From NCBI RefSeq assembly GCF_009068765.1, contig NZ_CP035534.1, positions 1,984,001-2,048,000 on the forward strand: a stretch of DNA of 64,000 bases, in the 5' to 3' direction. Shown one piece after another: positions 36,107-45,609 of the stretch (the stretch's first letter is position 1; the number at the start of each line of letters is the position of its first letter). This DNA is from Sulfurimonas hydrogeniphila. Its GTDB lineage: Bacteria > Campylobacterota > Campylobacteria > Campylobacterales > Sulfurimonadaceae. The notes beneath the pieces were generated by a model. The model saw nothing but the letters and a program-made list of their open reading frames with translations, made no database searches and was not told the DNA's origin. The position numbers and the translations under genes were made by a program.

Positions 36107-36532
36107 CTAGTCTTTGATTTCTATACCGATTGAACGGGCAGAACCAGCCAAAGTATTTGCAGCCATCTCTTTGTCGTCAGTATTTAAATCTTCGATTTTA
36201 GCTTCTACAACTTCCATAAGCTGTGCACGAGTTAATGACCCTACTTTGTTTTTAAGAGGATTGTCACTTCCTTTTTTCAGTCCGGCTGCTTTCATTAAAA
36301 GTTCAGAAGCAGGTGGTTGTTTTGTAACAAAAGAAAAACTTCTGTCATTGTAAACTGTAATAATAACAGGAACTTTAAATCCCATTTTATCTTTTGTTTT
36401 TTCATTGAATGCTTTACAGAATTCCATGATATTAACACCACGTTGTCCTAATGCAGGTCCTACTGGTGGAGCCGGGTTAGCTTTACCAGCTTCTATTTGT
36501 AGCTTGATATAATCCATGACTTTTTTTGCCAT
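36107..36532 (-). CDS. rplK: 50S ribosomal protein L11
   Basis: L11 is part of the GTPase-associated centre. The 141 aa protein shows [20 protein letters not shown] and [15 protein letters not shown]. The N-terminal [20 protein letters not shown] is typical. It follows nusG by about 110 nt and precedes rplA. Confidence 0.98.
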   Translation of the reverse strand: MAKKVMDYIKLQIEAGKANPAPPVGPALGQRGVNIMEFCKAFNEKTKDKMGFKVPVIITVYNDRSFSFVTKQPPASELLMKAAGLKKGSDNPLKNKVGSLTRAQLMEVVEAKIEDLNTDDKEMAANTLAGSARSIGIEIKD

Positions 36533-36643
36533 TTTTTGTCCTTTTCATTATTTAATTACGTAATCCAAACGAGGTCCAGTTTACTACGCTAAGGTTAAGT
36601 TTCAAAAAATTAAAACCTAGCCTTAGCGTAGCAGGGTTCTTTA

Positions 36644-37171
36644 TTAGATTATTTTTTCTACCTGTGTGTAAGAAATATCTACAGGAGTAGCTCTGCCAAA
36701 GATTGAAACATTCAGCTTAAGAGTGCCGTGTTCAAGGTCATACTCATCAACTGTTCCCGTAAAGTTGGCAAAAGGTCCGTCAATAATACGTACCGTTTCA
36801 CCATTATCAAAAAATACTTTTGGTTTTGGTGCGGCACGGTTGTTCACACGATCCAAAATAACATTAATGTCATGTTCGCTCAAAGGTGTAGGTGTGTTTC
36901 CTTCCCCGATAAAACCTGATACTTTCGGTATTGACTGAATCATATGCTGAATTTCTGTATTTAAATCTATGCGGGCGAACACATAACCGGAATACAAAGA
37001 TCTCTCACTCACCTTCTTCTTTCCGTCTTTTACTTCAATAACATCCTCTGTAGGAACTATTACATCGGTAATATGCTCTTCCAAACCATGTTCTTTTATC
37101 ATATTAAAGATTGCATCTCTCACTGTTCTGTCACTGCCATAGGTCTGTATAGAGTACCATTGATGTGCCAT
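36644..37171 (-). CDS. nusG: transcription termination/antitermination protein NusG
   Basis: NusG binds RNA polymerase and links it to Rho or to the ribosome. The 175 aa protein begins with [20 protein letters not shown] and has the NGN domain with [10 protein letters not shown], then the KOW domain [21 protein letters not shown] precedes the ATG, 10 nt after secE. Confidence 0.97.
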   Translation of the reverse strand: MAHQWYSIQTYGSDRTVRDAIFNMIKEHGLEEHITDVIVPTEDVIEVKDGKKKVSERSLYSGYVFARIDLNTEIQHMIQSIPKVSGFIGEGNTPTPLSEHDINVILDRVNNRAAPKPKVFFDNGETVRIIDGPFANFTGTVDEYDLEHGTLKLNVSIFGRATPVDISYTQVEKII

Positions 37172-37181
37172 TTTTTACTCC

Positions 37182-37361
37182 TTAACCTAAAATTGCAGAC
37201 ATAACAGATGACATAAGCAAGTCAACCAATGCAAGAAATGCTGCTATTGCAGAAACTACAATAACAACTGCTATATATGCCTGTTTTACCTGACTTTTGG
37301 TAGGAAAGATAACTTTGCTCAGTTCCAGTCTTGCGTTACTTATTACTTTACTTAAATTCAT
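37182..37361 (-). CDS. secE: preprotein translocase subunit SecE
   Basis: This small gene encodes 59 aa: MNLSKVISNARLELSKVIFP, then TKSQVKQAYIAVV and one membrane helix (AVVIVVSAIAAFLALVDLL). The FPT pattern before the helix and the place immediately before nusG are diagnostic for the short single-helix SecE. It stabilises SecY in the inner membrane. Confidence 0.93.
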   Translation of the reverse strand: MNLSKVISNARLELSKVIFPTKSQVKQAYIAVVIVVSAIAAFLALVDLLMSSVMSAILG

Positions 37362-37432
37362 CTATCTTTTCCATATATTGAAATGTCATTTGTTATAAAT
37401 AAAGCAGATCTGCTCTACTTATAATAAATGTG

Positions 37433-37508
37433 TGGCAGGCGTAGAGAGACTCGAACTCCCAACACCCGGATTTGGAATCCGGTGCTCTACCATTGGAGCT
37501 ATACGCCT
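37433..37508 (-). tRNA. tRNA-Trp (CCA)
   Basis: A full cloverleaf on the minus strand: acceptor AGGCGTA/TACGCCT, anticodon loop with CCA, T-loop GTTCGAGTC and encoded 3' CCA. It lies between rpmG and secE, a common position in bacteria. Confidence 0.97.
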
Positions 37509-37528
37509 AAATTTTTACAAAATTTAGG
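37506..37528 (-). other. Hairpin overlapping the 5' end of tRNA-Trp
   Basis: CCTAAATTTT and AAAATTTAGG form a 10 bp stem with loop TAC whose last three bases are the first three bases of the tRNA. It may guide 5' processing. The remaining spacer to rpmG (37529-37651) holds two more dyads, GTTTCC/GGAAAC at 37588-37606 and GGCACTAGTGCC at 37611-37622, which may act as a weak terminator after rpmG. Confidence 0.4.
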
Positions 37529-37651
37529 CACCAATTATTTAATAGTGACGACATCGGAACAAGTCCCGATATCTACGCTAACGCTGAGTTTCCTTCGGCA
37601 GGAAACCCGCGGCACTAGTGCCTTCATTTGTTACAAAAAAATGAACTGTTA

Positions 37652-37804
37652 TTACAGTTTCATCTCTTTGTGAATTGTGTGCTCTTTACACCATTTACAG
37701 TATTTACGTACTGAAAATTTCTCAGTGTGAGTCTTTTTGTTTTTTGTTGTGTGATAATTACGTCTTGTACATTTCTCACAACCCAAGTGTATTGCTTCTC
37801 TCAT
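37652..37804 (-). CDS. rpmG: 50S ribosomal protein L33
   Basis: This 50 aa protein begins MREAIHLGCEKCTRRNYHTT and ends KWCKEHTIHKEMKL. The two CxxC pairs (Cys9/12 and Cys36/39) mark the zinc-binding form of L33. It sits between tuf and tRNA-Trp-secE, its usual place. Confidence 0.95.
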   Translation of the reverse strand: MREAIHLGCEKCTRRNYHTTKNKKTHTEKFSVRKYCKWCKEHTIHKEMKL

Positions 37805-37849
37805 ATTAAGGAACCTTTTAAAGGATTTTGCATATTAGCCAAAGGCTAA

Positions 37850-39049
37850 TTATGCAAGAATCTCTGCAACAACACCGGCACCAACTGTACGTCCACCCTC
37901 ACGGATAGCGAACTTAGTACCTTTTTCCATTGCAATTGGGTGAATTAACTCAGCAGTAATACTTACGTTATCACCTGGCATTACCATCTCAGTACCTTCT
38001 GGTAAAGTGATTGCTCCAGTAACGTCTGTAGTACGTACATAGAACTGTGGACGGTAACCATTGAAGAATGGAGTATGACGACCACCCTCATCTTTACTAA
38101 GAACATAGATTTCTGCAGTAAATTTAGTGTGAGGTGTAATTGTACCCGGCTTACAAAGTACTTGACCACGCTCAACTTCATCTTTCGCAATACCACGAAC
38201 AAGAATACCACAGTTGTCACCGGCTTCACCTTGCTCCATTTCTTTACGGAACATTTCAACACCGGTTACAGTAGTTTTTTGTGTATCACGGATACCAACG
38301 ATTTCTACTTCTTCACCAACTTTAATAACACCACGCTCGATACGTCCAGTAACAACTGTACCACGACCAGAGATTGAGAAAACATCTTCAACAGGCATTA
38401 AGAAATCTTTGTCAGTTTCACGTTCTGGTTCAGGAATATACTCATCAACAGTTTTCATAAGCTCAACAATCTTCTCAGACCATTCACCCAAAGTACCTGC
38501 TTTTGCTTCTTCAAGAGCTTTTAATGCTGAACCTGCAGTGATTGGAGTGTCATCACCTGGGAATTCATACATATCAAGCAGTTCACGAATTTCCATTTCA
38601 ACCAACTCTAACAACTCTTCATCATCAACCATATCTTCTTTGTTCATGAAAACAACGATGTACGGAACACCAACTTGTTTTGAAAGAAGGATATGCTCAC
38701 GAGTTTGTGGCATTGGGCCATCCGCTGCAGAAACAACAAGAATAGCACCGTCCATTTGTGCAGCACCTGTAATCATGTTTTTAACATAATCCGCGTGACC
38801 AGGACAGTCAACGTGCGCATAGTGACGGTTGTCTGTTTCATACTCTACGTGTGAAGTAGCGATAGTAATACCACGCTCTCTTTCTTCAGGTGCATTATCG
38901 ATTGCATCATAATCCATAAATTTTGCATCATTTTTAACTGCAAGTACTGCAGTAATAGCTGCTGTTAATGTTGTTTTACCGTGGTCAACGTGACCAATTG
39001 TACCGATGTTAACATGGGGTTTGTTACGTTCAAACTTTTCTTTTGCCAT
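37850..39049 (-). CDS. tuf: elongation factor Tu
   Basis: EF-Tu delivers aminoacyl-tRNA to the ribosome. The 399 aa protein shows [38 protein letters not shown] and the conserved C-terminal end. It lies after four tRNA genes and before rpmG-tRNA-Trp-secE-nusG. No second tuf copy is in the window. Confidence 0.98.
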   Translation of the reverse strand: MAKEKFERNKPHVNIGTIGHVDHGKTTLTAAITAVLAVKNDAKFMDYDAIDNAPEERERGITIATSHVEYETDNRHYAHVDCPGHADYVKNMITGAAQMDGAILVVSAADGPMPQTREHILLSKQVGVPYIVVFMNKEDMVDDEELLELVEMEIRELLDMYEFPGDDTPITAGSALKALEEAKAGTLGEWSEKIVELMKTVDEYIPEPERETDKDFLMPVEDVFSISGRGTVVTGRIERGVIKVGEEVEIVGIRDTQKTTVTGVEMFRKEMEQGEAGDNCGILVRGIAKDEVERGQVLCKPGTITPHTKFTAEIYVLSKDEGGRHTPFFNGYRPQFYVRTTDVTGAITLPEGTEMVMPGDNVSITAELIHPIAMEKGTKFAIREGGRTVGAGVVAEILA

Positions 39050-39100
39050 AATGTTCTCCGACTTTAATTTTGAATTGAAATGGAATTATACCCAAAAATC

Positions 39101-39244
<144 letters not shown>

Positions 39245-39367
39245 AATTCTTTTATTTTGATATTAGTTTTTTTGTGATTAGAATATTCTATATAAATATA
39301 TATTTTACAAATATACAGATTGTATGAAGTAAGATAGAAATTATACTTCAGCTTCCAGAATCTCAGA

Positions 39368-39443
<76 letters not shown>

Positions 39444-39450
39444 ATATGAG

Positions 39451-39535
39451 TGGTGGTGGGAAGAGGAGTCGAACCTCTGAACCCATAGGGAGCAGATTTA
39501 CAGTCTGCCGTCGTTGGCCACTTGACTATCCCACC
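39451..39535 (-). tRNA. tRNA-Tyr (GTA)
   Basis: Acceptor GGTGGGA/TCCCACC, anticodon loop CTGTAAA (GTA), a long variable arm as expected for bacterial tRNA-Tyr, and encoded CCA; 85 nt. Confidence 0.97.
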
Positions 39536-39595
39536 ACGTGTACATTTATAAAATGTTTTTCTGGTCTAACACTGTTTCTAATATTCAAAATTCAA

Positions 39596-39672
39596 TGGTG
39601 CCGACACGAGGATTTGAACCCCGGGCCTGCTGATTACAAATCAGCTGCTCTAGCCAACTGAGCTATGTCGGC
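39596..39672 (-). tRNA. tRNA-Thr (TGT), first copy
   Basis: Acceptor GCCGACA/TGTCGGC, anticodon stem GCTGA/TCAGC with loop TTTGTAA (TGT), T-loop GTTCAAATC and encoded CCA. It is the first gene of the tRNA-tuf operon. A copy identical over all 77 nt lies at 57461-57537 on the other strand. Confidence 0.97.
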
Positions 39673-39689
39673 ATCGAATTTGAGCCAGA

Positions 39690-39718
39690 ATTATAGTGCA
39701 AAACAAATTCAATGTCAA
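39690..39718 (-). promoter_or_regulatory. Consensus sigma-70 promoter of the tRNA-tuf operon
   Basis: On the minus strand TTGACA (39718-39713) and TATAAT (39695-39690) are separated by exactly 17 nt. The predicted start is about 10 nt before tRNA-Thr(TGT). A match of both boxes is rare in this phylum, where -35 boxes are usually weak, and fits very high expression. Confidence 0.85.
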
Positions 39719-39727
39719 GGGTTTTTC

Positions 39728-40510
39728 TCAGAAATTTATAAAATCACCGTCTTTTAGTAGAATTGGCCTAAAATTTCTCCCAAATTCTTCTATTTCTTCA
39801 GTAATCTCTTTTAAATATGACGGTTTGATATGGTTAATATAGAGTCTTATATCATCTCTTTGTAATTTCTGCAATGCTTTAAAAAGCAGTTTTGGTGTCA
39901 GGTGTTTGCTTACTCTTGCTAGTTTTTCCATACTTGAAGGAAAAGAGCATTCAATAACAAGCGACTTTATTTCTCTGTCATTGTTCAGTCTGTTTATAAT
40001 ATTTTCAAGAGAGAGTGTATCTGCCGTTATAAGTACACCTTTGTTGTTTACTTTATAAATATAGCCGCAACTCGGAACCGTATGGTCCGTTTCAATTGGC
40101 ATAATAGTTGTTTTGTTATTGAGTGTATATGTCTCGTTACAATGTACATCTCTGTATCTGATGCTCATTTCTTCTGAGCCTTCCAAAGGAATTTTGGAAA
40201 AATCCGGCCATATTATGTCATTAAAAAAATGTTTTTTTAATGCCTGTATTGTTTGGGGCAAGCTTATGATATGCAAAGTTTTTCTTCTTTGTAAAAAATA
40301 GTTGTCTACAATATAAGCTATATCCGCTATATGATCAAGGTGAGAATGTGTTAAATAAATATACTCTACATGTAAAGAGTTCTCGGCCAAAGCATTTAAA
40401 AGATTTCCGGCATCAATCACAGTTGCGGCATCCAACATAAAGGATGTTGTTCCAAAACCTTTGGCTTTAGTTCCATAGGCACCTAAAATTTTTATGCTGT
40501 TTTCATACAT
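39728..40510 (-). CDS. MBL-fold class II cyclic-nucleotide phosphodiesterase-like protein
   Basis: This 260 aa metallo-beta-lactamase fold protein has the metal motif THSHLDHIADI (HxHxDH), later ETDHTVPSCGY and a C-terminal NHIKPSY. The piece HFFNDIIWPDFSKIP after the metal site resembles class II cAMP phosphodiesterases such as yeast PDE1. It likely hydrolyses 3',5'-cyclic nucleotides, which fits the adenylate cyclase at 61745. Start at ATG 40510; a GTG at 40519 is possible. Confidence 0.75.
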   Translation of the reverse strand: MYENSIKILGAYGTKAKGFGTTSFMLDAATVIDAGNLLNALAENSLHVEYIYLTHSHLDHIADIAYIVDNYFLQRRKTLHIISLPQTIQALKKHFFNDIIWPDFSKIPLEGSEEMSIRYRDVHCNETYTLNNKTTIMPIETDHTVPSCGYIYKVNNKGVLITADTLSLENIINRLNNDREIKSLVIECSFPSSMEKLARVSKHLTPKLLFKALQKLQRDDIRLYINHIKPSYLKEITEEIEEFGRNFRPILLKDGDFINF

Positions 40511-40596
40511 TTTATACACTTTTTGCTGTTTTGGAAATATTATAGCATTTATGTAGATATAATTGCATTAACAGTTTTTACAAAGGTATATAAATA

Positions 40597-41325
40597 ATGT
40601 TAAAAATACTATTTTCTCCATCAGAAGGGAAAAAGAGCGGCGGAAACGAAAAAGCAAAAGACCTTTTTGGTGCATTAAATGCCAGGAAAGAAATTTTGGA
40701 CGCTTATAATACTATAGTATTAAGTGCTAATGAAGAAAAAATAAAAGAACTTTTTGGTTTTAAAAAATTCAGTGAATGCTGGCCATACATAAACGACATA
40801 TACAATTCTGCTTTGATGTGTGCGATAGAACGCTATCAGGGTGTAGCCTATGACTACCTGAAATATGCTGAACTCAATGAAAGTGCGCAAGAGCATCTCA
40901 AAAACAATACTCTTATATTTTCAAATCTTTACGGTCCTGTACTCGGTGGTGATGTAATTGCAAACTATAAAGTCAAACAGGGAAACAGTATCGGTGATAT
41001 TGCACCGGATAAATTTTACAAAGAACGTTTTTCCTACCAGCTTGATTTATATCTTGGAGGCAATGATATTTTAGATTTACGGGCAGGCTATTATAATAAA
41101 TTTTACAAACTCACGCAACCGCATACAACACTGAAATTTTTAAAAAACGGAAAAACAGTTTCACACTGGGCAAAAGCCTATCGGGGAATTGTTTTGCGTG
41201 AAATTGCAAAAGCCGGTGTAAACTCTCTGAATGATTTTATGAAACTTGAGATAGAAAATTTACAGGTTCACGAGATTACAGAGCAAAAACTAAAAAAAGA
41301 AATTGTATACAATATAATAGAATAG
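40597..41325 (+). CDS. yaaA: YaaA/DUF328 family peroxide-stress protein
   Basis: This 242 aa protein begins MLKILFSPSEGKKSGG and has NDIYNSALMCAIERYQGVAYDYL and NLYGPVLGGDVIANYKVKQG (typical of YaaA; shown as NLYGPVLGGD). E. coli YaaA lowers damage from peroxide by limiting free iron and binds DNA. It precedes the trmH-like gene by 12 nt. Confidence 0.85.
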   Translation: MLKILFSPSEGKKSGGNEKAKDLFGALNARKEILDAYNTIVLSANEEKIKELFGFKKFSECWPYINDIYNSALMCAIERYQGVAYDYLKYAELNESAQEHLKNNTLIFSNLYGPVLGGDVIANYKVKQGNSIGDIAPDKFYKERFSYQLDLYLGGNDILDLRAGYYNKFYKLTQPHTTLKFLKNGKTVSHWAKAYRGIVLREIAKAGVNSLNDFMKLEIENLQVHEITEQKLKKEIVYNIIE

Positions 41326-41337
41326 GAGAAACACAAT

Positions 41338-42087
41338 ATGAAAGACTCTCAAGAGTATAAAGAAAAAAAAGCTTTTTTTGAAAAAATCATTACCTTGTAC
41401 GGAAGAAATGTCGTTGTAGAAATACTCCAAGACAGTTCTATTGAAATTCACAAACTGCATCTGGCAGATTCAAACAAACCTGACGGAGCAATAAAAAAGA
41501 TTCTTTTACTTGCAAAAGAGCGTAATATCGAAACAGTGAAACATAACAAAGCCGCTCTTTCACGCATAAGCAAAAATGCGAAACAGGATCAGGGAGTAGC
41601 CATTGATATAGTTTCTAAAACATATTTACATGTAAACAAAATAAAAGAACTGCAGCAATACAGACTCATTGCACTTGACGGTATACAAAATCCGCAAAAT
41701 TTAGGAATGATTATACGTTCGTGTGCTGCAGGAAATATTGACGGTATCATTCTGCCAAAGAAGAACTCGGCAAAAATTTCTCCTCTTGTTGTCAAAGCAA
41801 GTGCCGGCACGCTTTTTAAACTGCCTGTCTACTTTTGTAATACACTTGAAGAGATATTGCCGCAACTTCAAGAAGCAAAAATCTATTCCCTCTCCTCCCA
41901 TGCAAAAACTGCTCTCAACGATATCAGAGAAGATAAAAAAACCGTCTATGTTTTGGGGAATGAAAACGAAGGCGTCAGTGATGCAGTGGAAAAACTCTGC
42001 AATGATTCTGTCTCTATTCCCATGAACAGAGGTGTAGAATCACTCAATGTTGCCGTTACGGCATCACTGATTGCCTTTAAAGCGTAA
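41338..42087 (+). CDS. TrmH family RNA 2'-O-methyltransferase (SpoU)
   Basis: This 249 aa protein has an N-terminal substrate-binding domain and a C-terminal SPOUT domain with the three knot motifs: [28 protein letters not shown] and [18 protein letters not shown]. It methylates ribose in tRNA or 23S rRNA; the RlmB/TrmH split cannot be made here. SD AGGAG precedes the ATG. It overlaps the convergent chemoreceptor gene by 11 nt. Confidence 0.9.
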   Translation: MKDSQEYKEKKAFFEKIITLYGRNVVVEILQDSSIEIHKLHLADSNKPDGAIKKILLLAKERNIETVKHNKAALSRISKNAKQDQGVAIDIVSKTYLHVNKIKELQQYRLIALDGIQNPQNLGMIIRSCAAGNIDGIILPKKNSAKISPLVVKASAGTLFKLPVYFCNTLEEILPQLQEAKIYSLSSHAKTALNDIREDKKTVYVLGNENEGVSDAVEKLCNDSVSIPMNRGVESLNVAVTASLIAFKA

Positions 42088-43540
42088 CTTTGGGGTTACC
42101 TTCTCTTACCATTGCTCTAAAGAGATCAAACATCTTAAAACTCGCTTCTTCCATATCTTTAAATCCGCTTATAACATTATCCTGGTTTTCTTTCGTAATA
42201 CAGGTATGTTCAGGGACACAGCGCATTACTTCAAATATTTTATCATGGACTCTCTTATGGACATTCCCCAGCTCTTTATAGGCTTTTGTATGTCCAAACT
42301 TCTGTTTTGCATCGGTATTGTACCACTGTCCCATTCTACATTTATTGTGATCAACAAACTCTTTTACCATTGCTTCATTTTCATCTAAAAGCGCCTTGTA
42401 GGCTTTGTGCTTGAGTATAATATGGTCTACTTTTGCCAGACTGGTATAGAGTGAGTCATACATAAATACAGCTTCATATGCTGATTCATTTGCTTTGTTT
42501 GCAAAGCTGTTGAGTGTATTGTTAAATTTTGAAACATCTTCTTGGGAACGCATTGCAAGATCAGTAATCTGCATAGAGTTGTTTTGGATATCATCCGCTT
42601 CCTGCTTGAGTGTATTGGTTGTAATAGAGATTTCCTGGGTTGCTTTTTGCGTTCTTTCTGCCAGTTTTCTTACCTCATCGGCTACTACAGCAAACCCTCG
42701 CCCGTGCTCTCCGGCACGCGCTGCTTCAATAGCAGCATTGAGTGCCAGCAGATTTGTCTGGTCTGCAATATCTTTAATCAAATCAACAATAGTATTGATT
42801 TCACCTGTCTGTTCATTCAAAGCACGAATGACTTCATCTGAATTTGTAATAAGTGTGATAAGTTCTTCCAGCCTGTTTGTAATATTATTCACCACAACTT
42901 TGGACTCTGTTGCTTCCTCTGCCGTCTCTTGTGTACTGTGTGCAATTCTTTGCAATATGTCCAGATTATCAGATATATCTTCTTGAATAATATTCAGTCC
43001 ACGTGTCACACCCCCATTACTGTTGACATCAAAAACTTCTCCAAGGTTTGTTTTTTGTGCAGCTTTGTGAGATACTCCTATAGACGTAATGGCATGGTTG
43101 AGCGCAGGAATGGATGCAAGAAATTCTCCTCTGTATCCGTTTTCATAGATTATTCTGTTGTTATATCCCGCATTTGCATTTTCAATCGAAGCAATCACAT
43201 CACGGATATACTGTTCTGTCTGATCAAGCAAATCATTGATTCCCCATGCAACTCCCTGCATTATATGGGTATCAGGTATGTTTGTAATTCTATAAGAAAG
43301 CTCTCCTTTGCCAGCCTTGAGAAGCACATCTCTGATCTGTCGAACCAACTCATCCTGGAAGATTTTATCGCAGATATCACCTGATGCGAGCGATAAAAGC
43401 AATGTTGAGATAAGTCCGGCAAATACTGCTCCTGCAAATATATACTGTCCTGTAACCAATGTGTAAATCAATATGGCACCTAAAAGCATATAGAGAGAAA
43501 GTGTTTGCTTAGTGCTGTAAATGGAAGATAAAATCATCAT
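42077..43540 (-). CDS. methyl-accepting chemotaxis protein with CZB domain (CetA-like)
   Basis: This 487 aa receptor has two N-terminal membrane helices with almost no periplasmic part, a cytoplasmic linker, a signalling domain with the tip [20 protein letters not shown], and a C-terminal zinc-binding CZB domain ([11 protein letters not shown]). With the PAS gene upstream this matches the two-part CetA/CetB energy-taxis receptor of Campylobacter, except for the added CZB domain. The ATG at 43540 has SD AGGA 6 nt upstream and overlaps the PAS gene by 32 nt. Confidence 0.85.
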   Translation of the reverse strand: MMILSSIYSTKQTLSLYMLLGAILIYTLVTGQYIFAGAVFAGLISTLLLSLASGDICDKIFQDELVRQIRDVLLKAGKGELSYRITNIPDTHIMQGVAWGINDLLDQTEQYIRDVIASIENANAGYNNRIIYENGYRGEFLASIPALNHAITSIGVSHKAAQKTNLGEVFDVNSNGGVTRGLNIIQEDISDNLDILQRIAHSTQETAEEATESKVVVNNITNRLEELITLITNSDEVIRALNEQTGEINTIVDLIKDIADQTNLLALNAAIEAARAGEHGRGFAVVADEVRKLAERTQKATQEISITTNTLKQEADDIQNNSMQITDLAMRSQEDVSKFNNTLNSFANKANESAYEAVFMYDSLYTSLAKVDHIILKHKAYKALLDENEAMVKEFVDHNKCRMGQWYNTDAKQKFGHTKAYKELGNVHKRVHDKIFEVMRCVPEHTCITKENQDNVISGFKDMEEASFKMFDLFRAMVREGNPKVTL

Positions 43541-44018
43541 ACCCTGTCCTTTTTTCATGGAGTAGTGTGTCAAGCATTTGTTTTGAGCCAGCCATTCCTG
43601 ACCTTTTTTCTTCCTGCAGCAACTGTGCATAAAGCTCCGGAATGACCGCCATTGCCCTGGCAGAGGGTTTACGCCTTACAGAATGGTAATCAATAACATC
43701 TCCGTTTTTTCCCATAGTGACTGTGACATTTGCCAATACCCAGTAATAGGAACCGTCTTTGGAGAGATTTTTCACATAGGCAAATATCTCTTTTTTCGCT
43801 TTGAGTCTCTCCCAAAGCAGTTTAAAGATAATCTTAGGCATATCAGGATGTCTCAGTATTGAGTGGGGCTGGCCAAGCAACTCTTTTTCTTCATAACCGG
43901 AAATCTTTATAAAAATTTTATTCCCGTAAAGAATTTTTCCTTTTGTATCAGTTTTAGAAACTATAAACTCATCTTCTGCGAGTGTTATTTCGTTATTTCT
44001 CGGAACAATTTTATTCAC
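43509..44018 (-). CDS. PAS-domain sensor protein (CetB/Aer-like)
   Basis: This 169 aa protein is essentially one PAS domain ([20 protein letters not shown], then [18 protein letters not shown]), of the Aer/CetB type that binds FAD and senses redox state. The start is GTG with SD AAGGA 6 nt upstream. It overlaps the chemoreceptor gene by 32 nt and lacks a signalling domain of its own, so it should act through that receptor. Confidence 0.87.
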   Translation of the reverse strand: MNKIVPRNNEITLAEDEFIVSKTDTKGKILYGNKIFIKISGYEEKELLGQPHSILRHPDMPKIIFKLLWERLKAKKEIFAYVKNLSKDGSYYWVLANVTVTMGKNGDVIDYHSVRRKPSARAMAVIPELYAQLLQEEKRSGMAGSKQMLDTLLHEKRTGYDDFIFHLQH

Positions 44019-44090
44019 TGCTTATCCTTTCAAAAGGTTACAAGAAGCTTACAAACATTGTATTATTTTATATAATATTACAAAAGGATA

Positions 44091-44411
44091 TTAAGAGATC
44101 ATAATTTCATAAGGACGGCGTATCTCCCGAATAACCTCATCCACACTCATATGACGGGATTTTCGCAAAAATTCCCTGCCGTCTAAAAAAACGAGTATCG
44201 TAGGAATTGCAAAAACACTAAAATGTGCCGCTATTTCCTGCTCAACTGAAATATCAACAGTTACAATGGTAAATTCTTTGAAATTTCTATCTATCGCTTC
44301 AAGCAGTTTTGGTTTGAGCGCATGGCATACATTACATGCAGGCGCAGAAAAGTAGAGCATCACTGCCGGATTTTCTTGTATTGTTTTTTCTATGTTTTCT
44401 ATTGTGTTCAT
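44091..44411 (-). CDS. thioredoxin-fold protein with CNVC active site
   Basis: This 106 aa protein has YFSAPACNVCHALKPKL, a thioredoxin-like active site of the form CNVC instead of CGPC, and the cis-Pro region FAIPTILVFLDG. No signal peptide is seen, so it is cytoplasmic. It is the last gene of the long polysaccharide/secretion array, 4 nt after the O-antigen ligase gene; SD AGGA precedes the ATG. Confidence 0.85.
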   Translation of the reverse strand: MNTIENIEKTIQENPAVMLYFSAPACNVCHALKPKLLEAIDRNFKEFTIVTVDISVEQEIAAHFSVFAIPTILVFLDGREFLRKSRHMSVDEVIREIRRPYEIMIS

Positions 44412-44415
44412 AAAT

Positions 44416-45609
44416 TTATCCTTTCTGATGATTTTCTATTCTTGATATTCCTAAAAAAAGACCGCTGAACAAAGCAAAAAAGACCATGGGATTCATTAGA
44501 TGCAATGTGTTATGTGTCATTGAAAAAATGATAAAACTCAATACAAACATAGTATTGAGTATAAAGTATTGTTGTGTTGCAAATTTAAGTCTCAACAGGG
44601 CATACAGCATAAAAAGAACAAGCAACAGACCAATACTGCCAAGTTCTACTGCTTCATTGAGAAACATATTGTGATAATCAGCAAATTCGTTCATGTTTCT
44701 ATGCTTAAAGCCGTGCTGGGAAGCCACCAAATTTGCCTCTTTCATTGCATTGCCTATTCCCGTTCCTGTTACTGGATGCTGCATAAACAGGTCTGCCCCG
44801 ACTATCCACAAGGCAGCCCGCATACCTCCCTGGTCTGTATAGTCATCGTTATTAAATATTTTTGTCACTCCCTTTTTAAACTGATCTATCCGTACAGTAA
44901 AATTATCGGAGTATGTATAGGCAAGAAAAAAACTTGTAAATATAATAGAAAAAGCCAAAACAGCCGCTTTTATTTTATGCTTTATCAATAAAAAAGGCAA
45001 CAGTGCCATCAAAGCCATAAAAGCAATCTGTCCTGTTCTTCCGCCGTTGATAAATAAATTTACAGTGACCGTAATAAAAAAGAGTATATTAAAAAATTTG
45101 TATTTATACTCTTTTGCTGTAAATACATTTGTAAGCAGAATTGTACCTGTGAACGCCAAAATCACACTATAGGTAATATGGTGCATAAACGGTGTCGGGA
45201 ACTGGGCTGTTGCCCCTTTATAGGTAAAAAGATGAAAAAAAATGCCATAGGACATCAGTTCACTCACAAACACACTGAGTACAAAAGCTGAAAAAACATA
45301 AGGAATGTATCTCTTTTGCAATGCAGTATATACCACAGGTATCAATAAAAAATGATGGTATTTTCCGATATATTGCAATGCGAATTCGGTATCTGACGCC
45401 CACATAACAGACAGCAGACTGTAAAGCAGAAACAGTCCCAACACTCTGATAAAGAGACTCGACTGTAAAAGTCTCAGTTTTTCTTTCCAGTTTCCCTCGT
45501 ATATCCACAAAAGCAGTATGACTGCTTCCAAAATGTTCACAGCTGCTTTTGATACCGGAAAACTGAATGCATAAAGAATAATTAAATAATTGATATACCT
45601 GTTTGTCAT
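44416..45609 (-). CDS. O-antigen ligase/polymerase family protein (WaaL/Wzy)
   Basis: This 397 aa polytopic membrane protein with about ten helices carries the Wzy_C-type region NGGRTGQIAFMALMALLP and the periplasmic loop signature FADYHNMFLNEAVELG. It should join O-chains to lipid A-core or polymerise units in the periplasm. It overlaps the sugar transferase gene by 4 nt. Confidence 0.85.
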   Translation of the reverse strand: MTNRYINYLIILYAFSFPVSKAAVNILEAVILLLWIYEGNWKEKLRLLQSSLFIRVLGLFLLYSLLSVMWASDTEFALQYIGKYHHFLLIPVVYTALQKRYIPYVFSAFVLSVFVSELMSYGIFFHLFTYKGATAQFPTPFMHHITYSVILAFTGTILLTNVFTAKEYKYKFFNILFFITVTVNLFINGGRTGQIAFMALMALLPFLLIKHKIKAAVLAFSIIFTSFFLAYTYSDNFTVRIDQFKKGVTKIFNNDDYTDQGGMRAALWIVGADLFMQHPVTGTGIGNAMKEANLVASQHGFKHRNMNEFADYHNMFLNEAVELGSIGLLLVLFMLYALLRLKFATQQYFILNTMFVLSFIIFSMTHNTLHLMNPMVFFALFSGLFLGISRIENHQKG

